DNA from: Sambucus nigra
Taxonomy: Eukaryota > Streptophyta > Magnoliopsida > Dipsacales > Adoxaceae
Length of the DNA stretch: 64,000 nt
Direction of reading: 5' to 3'
NCBI GenBank assembly: GCA_949130495.1
Contig: OX422208.1
Coordinates: forward strand, 399,302,561-399,366,560
The translations under genes and the position numbers were made by a program. Position 1 is the stretch's first letter. The number at the start of each line of letters is the position of its first letter. A model generated the notes under the pieces. It was not told the DNA's origin. It saw only the letters and a list, made by a program, of their open reading frames with translations, and made no database searches. This document shows, piece by piece, positions 1 through 10,344 of this stretch.

Positions 1-370
1 AAATTATACTAATAAAAATAAAAATAGAAAATAAAATTTAAAAATTCTAAAATAAACCTAAAATAAATCCTAAAAATAGAAAAGACTCAAACTAAAAATC
101 TAAGAAATAATAAACTGACACAAATAAAACACACACAGGCTTGGGGTAAGTTTGGGCTAGGTTTAGGCTCGGGTTAGGGTACGAGAGAGGGAATTAGCTC
201 CATTAAATACACAATTTCCTTGAAATACACATTTGAACACTGCAACGTGCATTAAGTCTGCATATTGAACAATTAAGCGCATATGACCCATATTGTCAAG
301 AATTAGCAACTAAAATACATCTAGTCGGGGCATAAATTGTACAGTTTTGGGTGCTTATCACTACTCACAG

Positions 371-523
371 TGCATAAACGATGGCAATTGGTCTATTATT
401 GTGCATGCACCAAGGGGTATGACTACTGAAGTGGATTTATTAAAGGCTCCAAAAGAGTTCCAGGCAGCTCTTGACGACAACCCTAATTTGAAAGATCTTT
501 TAGTTGATTTACAGGAAGATTGA
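371..523 (+). pseudogene. Terminal-exon-like coding fragment, possibly CACTA transposase C-terminus
   Basis: An open frame of 50 codons follows a splice-acceptor-like CTACTCACAG at 361-370 and ends in TGA at 521-523. The peptide starts CINDGNWSIIVHAPRG and ends KDLLVDLQED, with an acidic tail. A Trp-rich NW-x-V stretch near the end of the protein recalls the DUF4216 region of CACTA TNP2-type transposases, but the match is weak and from memory. No upstream exon is recognisable in 1-360, which is AT-rich low-complexity sequence. It may be a terminal exon of the transposase or of a gene carried in the element. Confidence 0.3.
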
Positions 524-984
524 GTATCAAAATATTATGTTATCTTTGTCAATCTTATTTGTATCCTATTATGATATTGACATTTTATTAGATCTTTACT
601 TTGATGCATGAATTTATAGTTACTTTTACGAATTTAATTTCGGCCCAAATCTCTCCTCAATCTCAAAGATGAACCCTATTTTTGTATTTTTGATTTAAAC
701 CCTAATGTATATGCATGTTTATGAGTGTATGTGTGTATTTCTTGGAATGTGTGTGTGTATTTTTGTGTACGTGTGTATATGAATGTTTAATTGCTTTTAC
801 GAATGTTTGATAGTATGTTAGATATGTTGGATAGTATGTTAGAATGAGTACGGGATAATTATTGGTTTTGTTTGGTTTGGCAATTGGATAATTATTGGTT
901 GTTGGCTTGTTGTTGGATAGTATGTTGGAATGAGTACGGAATAATAATCGGTTGTTGGCTTATTGTTAGTTTTTGGGTATTGGC
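524..984. other. AT/GT-rich non-coding stretch
   Basis: No gene seen. It holds TG-rich low-complexity sequence (about 725-800) and an irregular direct repeat around 790-965 built on the phrases ATAATTATTGGTTGTTGGC and GGATAGTATGTT. An open frame at 872-1108 is Trp/Cys-rich because of this repeat and is not a credible protein. Confidence 0.5.
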
Positions 985-1130
985 GTCGTGCGAGGTGTTA
1001 GCGCCTCACACGAGGCTATTTAGGGGATGTTTTGGTTTTTCTCCCTCTAGTGGCATGTTTTTAAGCTTTGGTCAACATATTCCAAACTATTGTTATATTA
1101 TAAAATAGGGGGGTCCCGTGACCACGCGAA
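985..1130 (-). repeat. Inverted, isolated copy of the 169-bp tandem unit
   Basis: The stretch with GAGGTGTTAGCGCCTCACAC, the 'ttttctccctctagtggcatg' core and GGGGTCCCGTGACCACGCGA (1110-1131) is the reverse complement of the unit repeated at 1500-2410. Its orientation is opposite to the array, giving an inverted arrangement separated by about 370 bp of unique sequence. Confidence 0.7.
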
Positions 1131-1499
1131 ATTATAATTCCATAACTGACATAGATTGTAATTCCGCAACTAACATAGCTTGTAATTGAAGCAGAGAATG
1201 GTACGGCCGAGGTCCCAAAAATATTTATGACCCGACCTTTTATTTCCTTCGCACAACGGTCACTTTCTCGCTCATATTAAGTCTTCTCTTTACGATGGAA
1301 ATTCCCACCAATAATATGGCATTTGATATGGAGAGCGTGGAATCAAACTATAGTTTCATAACAAAATTGAGCTCTCACTCTCATCACTCTCCTTAATAAA
1401 ATCGAATTCTACCATCTAAAATCAGTAATGGGAACACTTGCTATAGTTGTAAAAATCCAGGACACTGGAACAAATACTCTCCAGACAAAACTCTAAAGA

Positions 1500-2410
1500 A
1501 ACTAGCGGTAGCTCGTAGGAATCGATCGTGTGGTCACGGGGCCCCTGGTCCGAGAGCACGATCCAATTTTCAGAATATTCACACTTAGGCCTGAAAACAT
1601 GTCGATAGAGGGAGAAACCCTAAAACACCCCCCAAATGGCTCCGTGATCAGCGTCAACACCAATCACGGGACCAATGTAACTCGTAAGAACTGATCGCGT
1701 GGTCACGGGACCCCCGGTCCGAGAGCACGGACCAATTTTTAGAATATCTACACTTAGACTTAAAAATATGTCATTAAAGGGCGAAACCCCAAAACACCCC
1801 CCAAACTTCCCCGTGAGCGATGCCAACACCTCGTACGGGACCAATGTAACTCATAAGAACTGGCTGCATGATCACAAGAACCCCGGTCTGAGAGCACGAC
1901 GATAATTTCAGAATATCCACACTTAGGCTTGAAAACATGTCGTTAGAGGGAAAAACCCCGAAACACCCCCCCCCCCCAACGGCCACGTGAGCGGCACTAA
2001 CACCTCAGACGGAACCAATGCAAGTCATAGGAACCGACCGCGTGGTCATGGGACCCTCGGTCCTAGAGCACGGCCCAATTTTTAGAATATCCACACTTAG
2101 ACTTGAAACATGTCGTTAGAGAGTGAAAACCCAAAACACCCCATAAACGGCCCCATGAACGGAACCAACACCTCGCATGGGACCAATGTAACTCGTAGGA
2201 ATCTACCGTGTGATCACGGGACCCCCATTTCGAGAGCATGGCTCAATTTTCAGAATATCCACACTAAGGCCTGAAACATGCCGTTAGAGGGAGAAATCCC
2301 AAACAGCCCCGTGAGCAGCGCCAACACCTTGCACGGGACCAATGTAACTCGTATGAGCTAACCGCATGGTCACGGGATCCCAAGTCTGAGAGACGAACCA
2401 ATAATTTGAG
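1500..2410 (+). repeat. 169-bp tandem repeat, about 5.5 copies
   Basis: The phrase (T)GGTCACGGGACCCC..GTC(C)GAGAGCACG recurs at 1531, 1700, 1869, 2043, 2211 and 2367, giving spacings of 169, 169, 174, 168 and 156 bp. Each unit also has 'cagaatatccacacttaggc', a 'catgtcgttagagggagaaa' core, 'aaaacaccccccaaa' and 'caacacctcgcacgggaccaatgtaactcgta'-type ends. Copies differ at scattered CpG positions, as expected from methylation decay. The period is not a multiple of three, and open frames here change between copies, so it is not coding. Confidence 0.9.
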
Positions 2411-2903
2411 AATATCATCGGGTTTTTATAATTTATTGTTTAGCATTGTGGTCATGTGAGCTTTACATTACGTAGGTTTTAGAATGTCCAAAAAACAGAG
2501 AAATTTCAGCCTAATTTTTTTTCAAATACATTTAAAACTGGTCATGGATCTAAGTCGTGACCATATCTAATTGTTACCACGCATAAACAGGGTCACGGCT
2601 TAGAGCGGTGACTATATTGAGTCATGACCATTGTCATATTATTAAGGATGGGTCACGCTGAGGGCCATCACCAGTCTCATATATTAAAGGATGGGTCACA
2701 GCTAAAGGACATAACCAGGTATGTGTATGGGTCATGGCCAAGGTCCGCGACAATCTTTCGTGACCCCCATGATCCGTGACCCTTCCTTTAGTCAGGGATT
2801 TGGGTCGTGACCCACGAAAATGATCACGCTCGAAATGGTCACACCCTTGGCCGCGACTTGTCAAGGACTTTGGCCGTGACCATTCTCCTAATATGGTGTA
2901 GTG
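2411..2903. repeat. CACTA-like subterminal repeats and terminal inverted repeat
   Basis: From about 2530 the sequence is dense in GGTCACGG, GTGACC and GGTCATGG motifs in both orientations, ending at 2903 with TAGTG. The terminal repeat lies at about 2875-2903. A frame of 94 codons on the minus strand (2634-2918) is produced by these repeats and is not taken as a gene. Confidence 0.55.
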
Positions 2904-2907
2904 ATTG

Positions 2908-4532
2908 TGTTGGAACACGAGGCCCCCAATTTTAAAATCTTACCACACAAAGTAATTTCCTTTTTAAAGATGCGAAACCGAGATGGTTCAATTAAACACA
3001 CACAAATACCAAATTTTAATTTCTTTTACAAATTAAAATTAAACAAAGTTCAAAGTGAAATTAAATTAATTAACAAATGAATTTTTCACTTTAACATAGT
3101 AACACAACTCAAGTCCTAGAAATTTGCCTAAAACATATTTTCAATATAAACAAATTAGGCCAAATCAATTTTAACAAATTAAGTGATGACTTGAATTACA
3201 TTAACATTTACCCAAATTGAATTTGCACCAAATTAAACAAGTAGTGATTTAAACCCATTTTATCTTTTTACCTAAGTATGCGTTCTAGGTGATTTTGCAA
3301 AAGATAAAAAAAACAAATAACCACTACGCTGCGATGTACGAGGAAAAACCTACGACGGGAAAAAATCTCGGACGGCCCTAGCCACAAATTCACTAAGTAT
3401 GGTTTTACAAGTACAAGACACGAAAGACTTAAAACACTAGACTTGACTCCGTCCAAGCCCCTGCACTTCTTCTTATGCACACCTCTGCCTAGAGAATAAC
3501 CACGGAGCTCCGCCGCGATCTCGAAATCCACTGATCGAACTTTTTCGGTCATCGCCACCTGAACAAGGAGCCTTTCTCCAAGTGGGTAAGTCAATGCAAA
3601 TGAACTTCTTCGTTGTGGGATTTAAAAGCAAACCCAAACTTCTCTTTAACTCTGTAGAGAAAAACCCGGTGCCAAACACTCCAAACAATGATATATATAT
3701 TGAAACTTGGAAGAAACAATATGGGTGTAAAAGGTGTTTAAGGAATTTTTCTTGAAGAAATGAACACTCAAAACATGAACTTTTTCTTTTGAACGTGAAC
3801 TCTCTAAAACTCTCTCTAGGAGATGGAGGATAGTGAAAAAGTTAACCTAAAAATGTTGGTTCCCTCACTTGATAAGTCTGTCAAAAGTTAGTGAGGAAAA
3901 GTAGTGGGAAAAACTGCTTAAAACTTCCAAATAACCTGTTCCCGCCAAATCTCGTTCGAATGAAGTCTCATTCGAACAACCCTTCTAACGATGTTCCAGT
4001 GTATAAAATATAAAGTCATTAGTAAACTCGTCAGAATTCTAGTTCGAACAGTATTCTCATTCAAACGACAATTCGAATGATGTTCCAGTGGCCAAACAAG
4101 GAACTCGTTGGCAAAACCTCGTTCGAACGATATTCTCGTTCGAACGACAATTTCGAACGAACTTTGAGAAAGCTGAAATTCTATATTTAGCCCAGAAATA
4201 TTATTTTAAAGTTTTAAAGAAACCTTTCTGAAAATAAACAACAGTTTAAAATAAACTTACACCCAACATAAACATATTCCAAGTCTCCCTATATAGATAT
4301 AGAAATGCATTCATACCTTTGGAGACAATAGAATGTGATGTTGATGACGTAGAAACATAGCACTTGCAACTCGACAATGATGAACCTTTATAAGTCTTGG
4401 CCGATACGTCTTCAACTCTGGTATGTCATAGGCTTGAAGGAAAGTCAAGTATTCTATCATATGACTCAAACATTTTTTTTCGGAAGTGAGCCAAAACTAC
4501 AAAGGACTCAATTGGAAATTTATGTCCTTACA
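2908..4532 (-). repeat. 3' LTR of copia element 1
   Basis: Starts TGTTGGAACACGAGG at 2908 and ends TCCTTACA at 4532 on the plus strand. It is near-identical in layout to 8547-10174. It contains a degenerate palindrome cluster (3952-4158), a TATA-like run at 3691-3699 (minus-strand promoter position) and a region at 3268-3690 that reads open by chance in both copies. Peptides there (for example one starting MTYPLGERLL) are conserved between the LTR copies only because the DNA is duplicated. Confidence 0.92.
3952..4158. promoter_or_regulatory. Palindrome cluster in U3 of element 1, 3' LTR
   Basis: Several variants of the 12-bp palindrome TCGTTCGAACGA lie within about 200 bp, for example at 4111-4122 and 4137-4148, with decayed forms such as TCGTTCGAATGA and TCATTCGAACAA. 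They sit upstream of the TATA-like run at 3691-3699 on the minus strand, that is in U3. A regulatory role is inferred from position. Confidence 0.6.
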
Positions 4533-4935
4533 AATCTCCCCCTTTGGCTATTCCGGAACAAAAACCAAACAAAAATCCTAAAGGGGCATCAAGCTCACTA
4601 GACTCAAAAACATCCCACCCAAAATAAAGAGTACAATGCTACACTCAAATACCTCTTTAGAATTAAACGCTTTTCCGATGATGAAAGTTTCCATTTAGAA
4701 GAATTCTTGCACACTTAAGAAAACTATCAAACAGATAGGGAATATTACAATATTAAATGCAATATAAACAAATAAAGACCCCCCCCCCCCCCCCCCTTAA
4801 TTAATTCTCCCTCGTTATCAAATATGATCAACCTAAGAAGATAGCGCTCTCCCCCTAAGTTAAATCTCCCAAACTAAGATATGATTACAATAGGATTAGA
4901 TTCCATTTCTCACCCTATCATTCTCCCCCTTTTTG
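4533..4935 (-). other. Polypurine tract plus upstream PPT-like copies, element 1
   Basis: On the minus strand AAAGGGGGAGATTT abuts the 3' LTR (4533-4545) and is the expected plus-strand primer. Further GGGGGAG tracts lie at 4849-4856 and 4921-4930, and an 18-C run (18 G on the coding strand) at 4779-4796. Several upstream polypurine tracts are a known trait of sireviruses. Confidence 0.75.
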
Positions 4936-6550
4936 TTCAGGAATAGATAAAGGCTAAAAAATCAAAAATTAACTTATCTCCACCAATTAAAGCATAAACA
5001 CTCCCTAGACTAAATAAGGAATAAATAGAATGGGATAACAAGCTAAACATGCAATTGTGCATAAAGTGATGAGAACATTAAAGCACATGGGCAACTAAAA
5101 TTCAAACAATCCATATAAAGCTATGAATCTCAACTATGATGCGATAAAAGATATCAATTGATTGTAGTAATCTAAGCATGTGATATCGAAACAAAATTCG
5201 CAACAAGATAGATACCAAAAATAAATTAAAAGCATAGATGAACTAACTAAACATGGCAAAGACTCAAAAACAAACAAAATATCATATATATATATGTATA
5301 CACAATAGATTCAAACTAATCATAAGTACACCAATATAGATATAAACACCAAAATGACACACACGAAATATAATATGAGTCTTCCACACTCTTATAACAA
5401 AAATGTGTCATAAGGAAACGAAAGTGTTGGGGTGTGAACTAGTAACAATTAAATTTAGACCCAATCACTTAAAATATGTTCACAGAGTTCTCAATTGATT
5501 GCAAACTTCATCACATTTGAATATAACCTCATGTGACAATATAAACTGAACTCAATGAACAAACATACACAATGCATACAAGCATAGAATTTTGATGATT
5601 CTACAAACCAATAAAGTTATGATAGTGAAAGTACAACTAGGATAAACGGATATTGTGCAAACCGTTGATATACCATCCAATCTCCCTTAATAAGCATATA
5701 TTTTTGAATGAATATAAAAATTAAACATAGGCCTTGGCAATTATTTTTCTTTTTAATGCCATATTTTATTTTTAGGCCTTTGGACCACGTATTTCTTTTA
5801 GGTCCAAACAAACGGTGGCTTACTCGCAAAGGATGATATTTTATTTCAGAGCCCTTACCCGTGCACATATATATACAACATTTTTATATCTCGCACAAAT
5901 CTCACGTGCAATGGATTTTAACATGCACTAGTCCTCCTAGATCATATAATATGTAGATGAATAGATTGGTAAGAGAACACCTCACAAAGCTCAAATATAC
6001 ATATGAAGTTAAAATTTCAAGTGAGCTCGTCCATGTGTGAATTGAGGCATATAAAAATAGAATCCATTATAACAACATAAAAGTCAGCTACTTCATGTAA
6101 GCATGGTAAAGAACATAATAAGGATTGACAATCTAAACCAAAAGTTCTAGCCACATGGAAGCGAAAAAGAAAGGATTCTAACACAAGTTTATGCCACATA
6201 TAGTGTGTCAAACTAAAATACACACAAAAAAATCTTTTTGAATCTTTTTTTAACTTTTTAACCAAAATTAAAATATTTACTCAAAAGACAAACAAAAATC
6301 ATTTGTATTTTTCATTAAGCCTAAATTACTAAAAGGTAAAACACAAATGATAAACAAAAATCTTTTTGTATTTTTCATTTAATGCAAACTAAAATGAAAG
6401 AAGTATAATACAAAAGATAAACATGAATCATAATTCTAGCATGTGATGAAGCATGAAGCATAGACTAAAAAATGATTAAGAAGCATACAATTAGCATGAT
6501 AATATAGCATGAGGGCAAAAAAAGCTAAAGTATGAAAACAACTAACACAT
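4936..6550 (-). other. Non-coding interior of element 1 where pol would be
   Basis: About 1.6 kb of AT-rich DNA between gag and the polypurine tracts. I see no protease, integrase, RT or RNase H motifs. Much of it aligns by eye with 12346-13715 of element 2 (shared phrases include 'ggccttggcaatt' and 'acatgcactagtcctcctag'), so this interior is a fixed part of the family rather than recent decay. Short open frames at 5617-5868 and 6017-6265 are not convincing. Confidence 0.6.
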
Positions 6551-8491
6551 TCAACCTTTAGATTTAGCAAGTGAGGAAGCATGTGAAAGCAAATGAGAAT
6601 CAGAAATCCTATCTTGTAAAGCTACCAAGTCGGATCTCCTTACCCAAATTAATGATGAATGATGGTCTCGGGATGTAGGAATCTTGGCTACCTCGATCGC
6701 CTTACGTAAGGATTTTCTAGGACCTCGTTTAAGATCAAAACAAAATTTCCTAAGATGACCTTTTCGACCGCAATGTGAGCGTCTAAAGACTCGGCGAAAA
6801 GACTTACCTAAAGAATCATCTCTAAAGGCTTTCCTAGGCGATTCTCCTAAAATATTGGTTTTGACTTTATGAGTTGATTCATTATAACTATCGAAGCCTA
6901 AACCACAAGTATCATTTTTTATTTATACCGTGCCTAAGATTTTATCTAATTTTTCGGACCTATACTCCAAATCAAATTTGACTTTACTACAGTCTTTTAA
7001 TTGTTCTTCTAATTCCAAAATTCTAGACTCTAACAAAAAATTTCTCTATTCAAACTCTAGAAGGTCTTTTTTCATTGATTCCATTAAACCTCTAAGGTTA
7101 TATCTCTCGCCTTCCATATATTCAAGCTTCTCTCGAAGAGTCCTCTCACGTGTCCTAAGGTCATCTACGAACACACTATCATCAACCACCTTAAAACGCT
7201 CTCTTAAACTCACTTCTAACTTCAAATTAGCTCTTTTTAATTTAATAGATTTGTCATAACGTTCTTAAAAAGCATTTTGAAGTTCACTCATATCAACCTC
7301 TTCTTCATTTTCACTCTCTCTTTCTTCTCCGCTCTCACTACCATAAAAAATAAGGGAATCATAAACTTTGACCTTGGAAGTGTCATGTGTTAAAATTTCA
7401 TCATTAGAAGAGTGCTCACTATCACTCACATGACTAGCCATAAAAGCCACAAAATTAGGCTCAGTGGGAGAATCGGGTCCCTCTTCCTTATCACTATCAC
7501 TAAGGGTTGCATTATAAGAAATTGGTTGCTTACCCTCTCTCCTTAGTTTAGTGGGGAACACTTTTTCCCCATGGCCATACCCTTCACAACCATAACACAT
7601 ATTTGACTCGTCCCTATTTAAGTTTTCATTAATAGTTTTAAGATTCTTCTCGGCTTTTTCATGCGTAGATTTTTCAAATTTCTTAAAATCATTTTTAAAT
7701 TTATCTTTGTTAAATTTAAGAAATTTTCGAAACTTTCTAGCAAACATAGCCATATTTTTCGAGTCACTATCACTTTCACTCTCTACTACTTGTTTTTCCT
7801 CCTTTTGGGCTTTTAAAGCAACACCCTTCACAATTTTCTTTTCAGTTTTAGAGAGAAACATGTCTAGTTCATAGGTTTGTAAATGACCTACGAGCTCTTC
7901 TAATTTCGTAGAGGCTAAAGTGGGTAAAGAATTTAGCACGGTCACCTTAGGAATGAATCTATTGGGTAGGGACCTTAAAATTTTCTTTACTACTCGGTTG
8001 TCGAGTATTTTCTCTCCCAAATTAAAAGATGAATTAACAATATCGAAAAGTCTAGCATAAAATTCATCAAAAATTTCTTTTTCATTCATTTTGATGGTTT
8101 CAAATTGAGTGGTGAGGTTTTGGAGTTTCGAATCTTTAACGACACTAGTTCCTTCATGAGTGAGTTGTAAAATTTCCCAAGCTTCTTTAGCGATTTCACA
8201 CCTCATAATGCGACGGAATTCATCCGGTGTGACCACGCTAAACAAGGCATTTAAACCTCGATAATTAAAATTAGATAGTTTAAATTCATTCTCACTCCAT
8301 CTATCGGCGGGTTTAGGAACACGCTCATTATCTACTAAATGTGTAGGTGGGGACCACCCGTTAACGACAGATAACCAAACTCTCTCGTCGATAGATTTTA
8401 GTGCCGATTTCATCCGTGCTTTCCAATACGCATAATTAGAACCATCAAATATAGGGAATTTTGAAAATGAGGAAAATTCCATTTTAGCCAA
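6551..8491 (-). pseudogene. gag: Sirevirus-type gag, full length but with three in-frame stops
   Basis: Gag would form the virus-like particle and bind element RNA. The frame runs 646 codons from ATG at 8491 to TGA at 6551-6553, with in-frame stops TAA 7265-7267, TAG 7046-7048 and TAA 6923-6925. Residues 10-35 (FPIFDGSNYAYWKARMKS) are the DUF4219 start; residues 75-205 (KEAWEILQLTHEG, DEFYARLFDI) are the UBN2/Retrotran_gag_2 region. Zinc knuckle 1 (299-312) is CYGCEGYGHGEKVF, with the last Cys replaced by Phe. An acidic Ser-rich stretch follows, then a Leu/Glu-rich coiled coil. Zinc knuckle 2 (6740-6775) reads SHCGRKGHLRKFC, with its first Cys not in place. No protease or pol follows. The start is chosen because it precedes the conserved domain and lies about 40 bp after the primer site. 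Confidence 0.92.
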
Positions 8492-8532
8492 AAAATAATT
8501 AAAGGATCTTAACGAAGTAATTTATCCTTTTG

Positions 8533-8544
8533 GCTCTGATACCA
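8533..8544 (-). other. Primer binding site, initiator tRNA-Met, element 1
   Basis: TGGTATCAGAGC on the minus strand, two bases inside the 5' LTR end at 8547. It is complementary to the 3' end of plant initiator tRNA-Met, the usual primer of copia elements. Confidence 0.95.
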
Positions 8545-8546
8545 CT

Positions 8547-10174
8547 TGTTGGAACACAAGTCCCCCAATTTTAAAATCTAACCACACAAAGTAATTTCCT
8601 TTTTAAAGATGCGGAAGCGATATAGTTCAATATACACACAAATACCAAATTTTAATTTCTTTTACAAATTAAAATTAAACAAAGTTCTAAGTGAAATTAA
8701 ATTAATTAACAAATGAATATTTCACTTTAACATAGTAACACAACTCAAGTCCTAGAAATTTTCCTAAAACATATTTTCAATATAACCAAATTAGGCCAAA
8801 CCAATTTTAACAAAGTAAGTGATGACTTGAATTACATTAACATTTACCTAAATTGAATTTGCACTAAATTAAACAAGTACTGATTTAAAACAATTTTATC
8901 TTTTTACCTAAGCATGCGTTCTAGGTGATTTTGCAAAAGATAAAATAAATAAATAACCACTACACCGCGATGTACGAGGAAAAACCCGCAACGAGAAAAA
9001 ACCTCGGATGGCCCCAGCCACAAATTCACTAAGTATGGTTTTACAAGTACAAGACACGAAAGACTTAAAACACTCGACTTAACTCTGTCCAAGCCCCGAC
9101 GCTTCATCTTGTACACACCTCTATCTAGCGAATAACCACGGAGCTCCACCGCGATCTCGAAATCCACCGATCGGACTTTTTCGGCCACCGCCACCCGAAC
9201 AAGGAGCCTTTCTCCAAGTGGGTAAGTCAATGCAAACGAACTTCTTCTTTGTGGGATTTAGAAGCAAACCCAAACTTCTCTTCAACTCGGTAGAGAAAAA
9301 TCCGATGCCAAACACTTCAAGCAATGATATATATATTGAAACTTGGAATAAACAATATGGGTGTAAAAGGAGTTTAAGGAAATTTTCTTGAAGAAATGAA
9401 CACTCAAAACATGAACTTTTTCTTTTGAAGTTGAACTCTCTAAAACTCTCTCTAGGAGATGGAGGATAGTGAAAAAGTTAACCCAAAAATGTTGGTTCCC
9501 ACACTTGATAAGTCTGTCAAAAGTTAGTGGGGAAAAGTAGTGGGAAAAACTTCTTAAAACTTCCAAATAAACTGTTCCCGCCAAATCTCGTTCGAACGAG
9601 ATTTTTCATTCGAATGACCCTTCTACGATGTTCTAGTGTATAAAATGTAAAGTCATTAGTAAACACGCCAGAATTATCGTTCATACAGTATTCTCGTTCG
9701 AACGACAATTCGAACAATGTTCTAGTGGCCAAACAGGGAACTCGTTGGCAAAACCTCGTTCAAACAACATTCTCGTTCGAACGAAAAACTCGTTCGAACG
9801 AACTTCCAGAAAACTGAAAATTCTATATTTAGTCCAAAAACTTTATTTCAAAGTTTTAAAGAAACCTTTCTGAAAATAAACAACAGTTTAAAATAAACTT
9901 ACACCCAATATAAACATATTCCAAGTCTCCCTATATAGATATAGAAATGTATTCATCCATTTGGAGACAATGGAATATGATGTTGACGACGTAGAAACAT
10001 AGCACTTGAAACTCGATAATGATGAACCTCTATAAGTCTTAGCCGATACGTCTTCAACTCTAGTATGTCATAGGCTTGAAGGATGGTCAAATATTCTATC
10101 CTATGACTCAAACGTTTTTGTCTGGAAGTGTGCCAAAACTACAAACGACTTAATTGAAAATTTGTGTCCTTATA
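8547..10174 (-). repeat. 5' LTR of copia element 1
   Basis: TGTTGGAACACAAGTCCCCC at 8547 to TTATA at 10174 (TTACA in the partner). On the minus strand the order is U3 with a palindrome cluster (9585-9800), a TATA-like run at 9327-9336, then R/U5 and the primer site. It differs from the other LTR by scattered substitutions, many C/T or G/A, indicating an insertion of some age. Confidence 0.92.
9585..9800. promoter_or_regulatory. Palindrome cluster in U3 of element 1, 5' LTR
   Basis: TCGTTCGAACGA and near matches recur at about 9588-9599, 9696-9707, 9773-9784 and 9790-9801. They lie 240-470 bp upstream of the TATA-like run in the LTR transcription direction. Each can self-pair, and each holds CpG sites at both arms. 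Confidence 0.65.
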
Positions 10175-10344
10175 GATTGGTAATATAATATTATTGTAGA
10201 TTTTATTACACCTTGAAAAATTTATTTTCTCCAATAAGAGCAACGTCTAAATTTGGATTCATTGTATTCTTATGGAATAACAACATCTCTATCTTCTAAA
10301 TTATCACCCATACTCATCTTGTTATAGTTATTGAAATCGTTAGT

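Larger units (their letters stand above)
1..2903 (+). mobile_element. Probable CACTA (En/Spm) transposon, 3' part, cut by window edge
   Basis: Seen: read on the minus strand from 2903, the sequence begins CACTACACCATATTAGGAGA, the CACTA signature, and is followed by about 420 bp with many short GGTCACGG/CCGTGACC motifs in both orientations. This resembles the subterminal repeat zone of CACTA elements, where the TNPA-type protein binds. A short coding exon near 371-523 and a 169-bp tandem array lie inside. The 5' end is outside the window, so the 3-bp target duplication cannot be checked. The terminal G at 2903 is also the first base of the GATTG duplication of the next element, so that element landed exactly at this terminus. 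The family call is an inference from the terminus and subterminal structure. Confidence 0.5.
2908..10174 (-). mobile_element. Ty1/copia element 1 (Sirevirus type), complete, gag-only
   Basis: Two LTRs of 1625 and 1628 bp flank a 4.0-kb interior. Target duplication GATTG is present on both sides (2903-2907 and 10175-10179), so this is one complete insertion. Minus-strand order: 5' LTR, Met-tRNA primer site, gag, 2 kb non-coding, multiple polypurine tracts, 3' LTR. The interior has no protease, integrase or reverse transcriptase, so the element could not move by itself. A large gag with UBN2 region, coiled coil and two zinc knuckles, plus repeated GGGGGAG tracts, are features known from sireviruses. 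LTR termini are TG...CA except at 10173, where the outer end reads TA through a C-to-T transition. Confidence 0.93.

Noticed and set aside
160..180. Telomere-like GGGTTAGGG
   Set aside because: Single occurrence, no array of the plant TTTAGGG repeat.
1500..2410. Tandem repeats as a CRISPR-like array
   Set aside because: Head-to-tail satellite without unique spacers, in plant DNA with no cas genes.
3268..3690. Open frames conserved between 3268-3688 and 8904-9324 as a possible LTR-encoded protein
   Set aside because: The two regions are the duplicated LTRs of one element, so similarity is expected without selection; frames have no family resemblance.
8533..8544. tRNA-Met gene at primer sites
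   Set aside because: Only 12-13 bases complementary to the tRNA 3' end; these are retrotransposon primer binding sites. No complete tRNA or rRNA gene was seen in the window.
9585..9800. TTCGAA palindromes read as heat-shock elements
   Set aside because: Heat-shock elements need GAA/TTC units with two-base spacers (nTTCnnGAAn); here TTC and GAA are adjacent.
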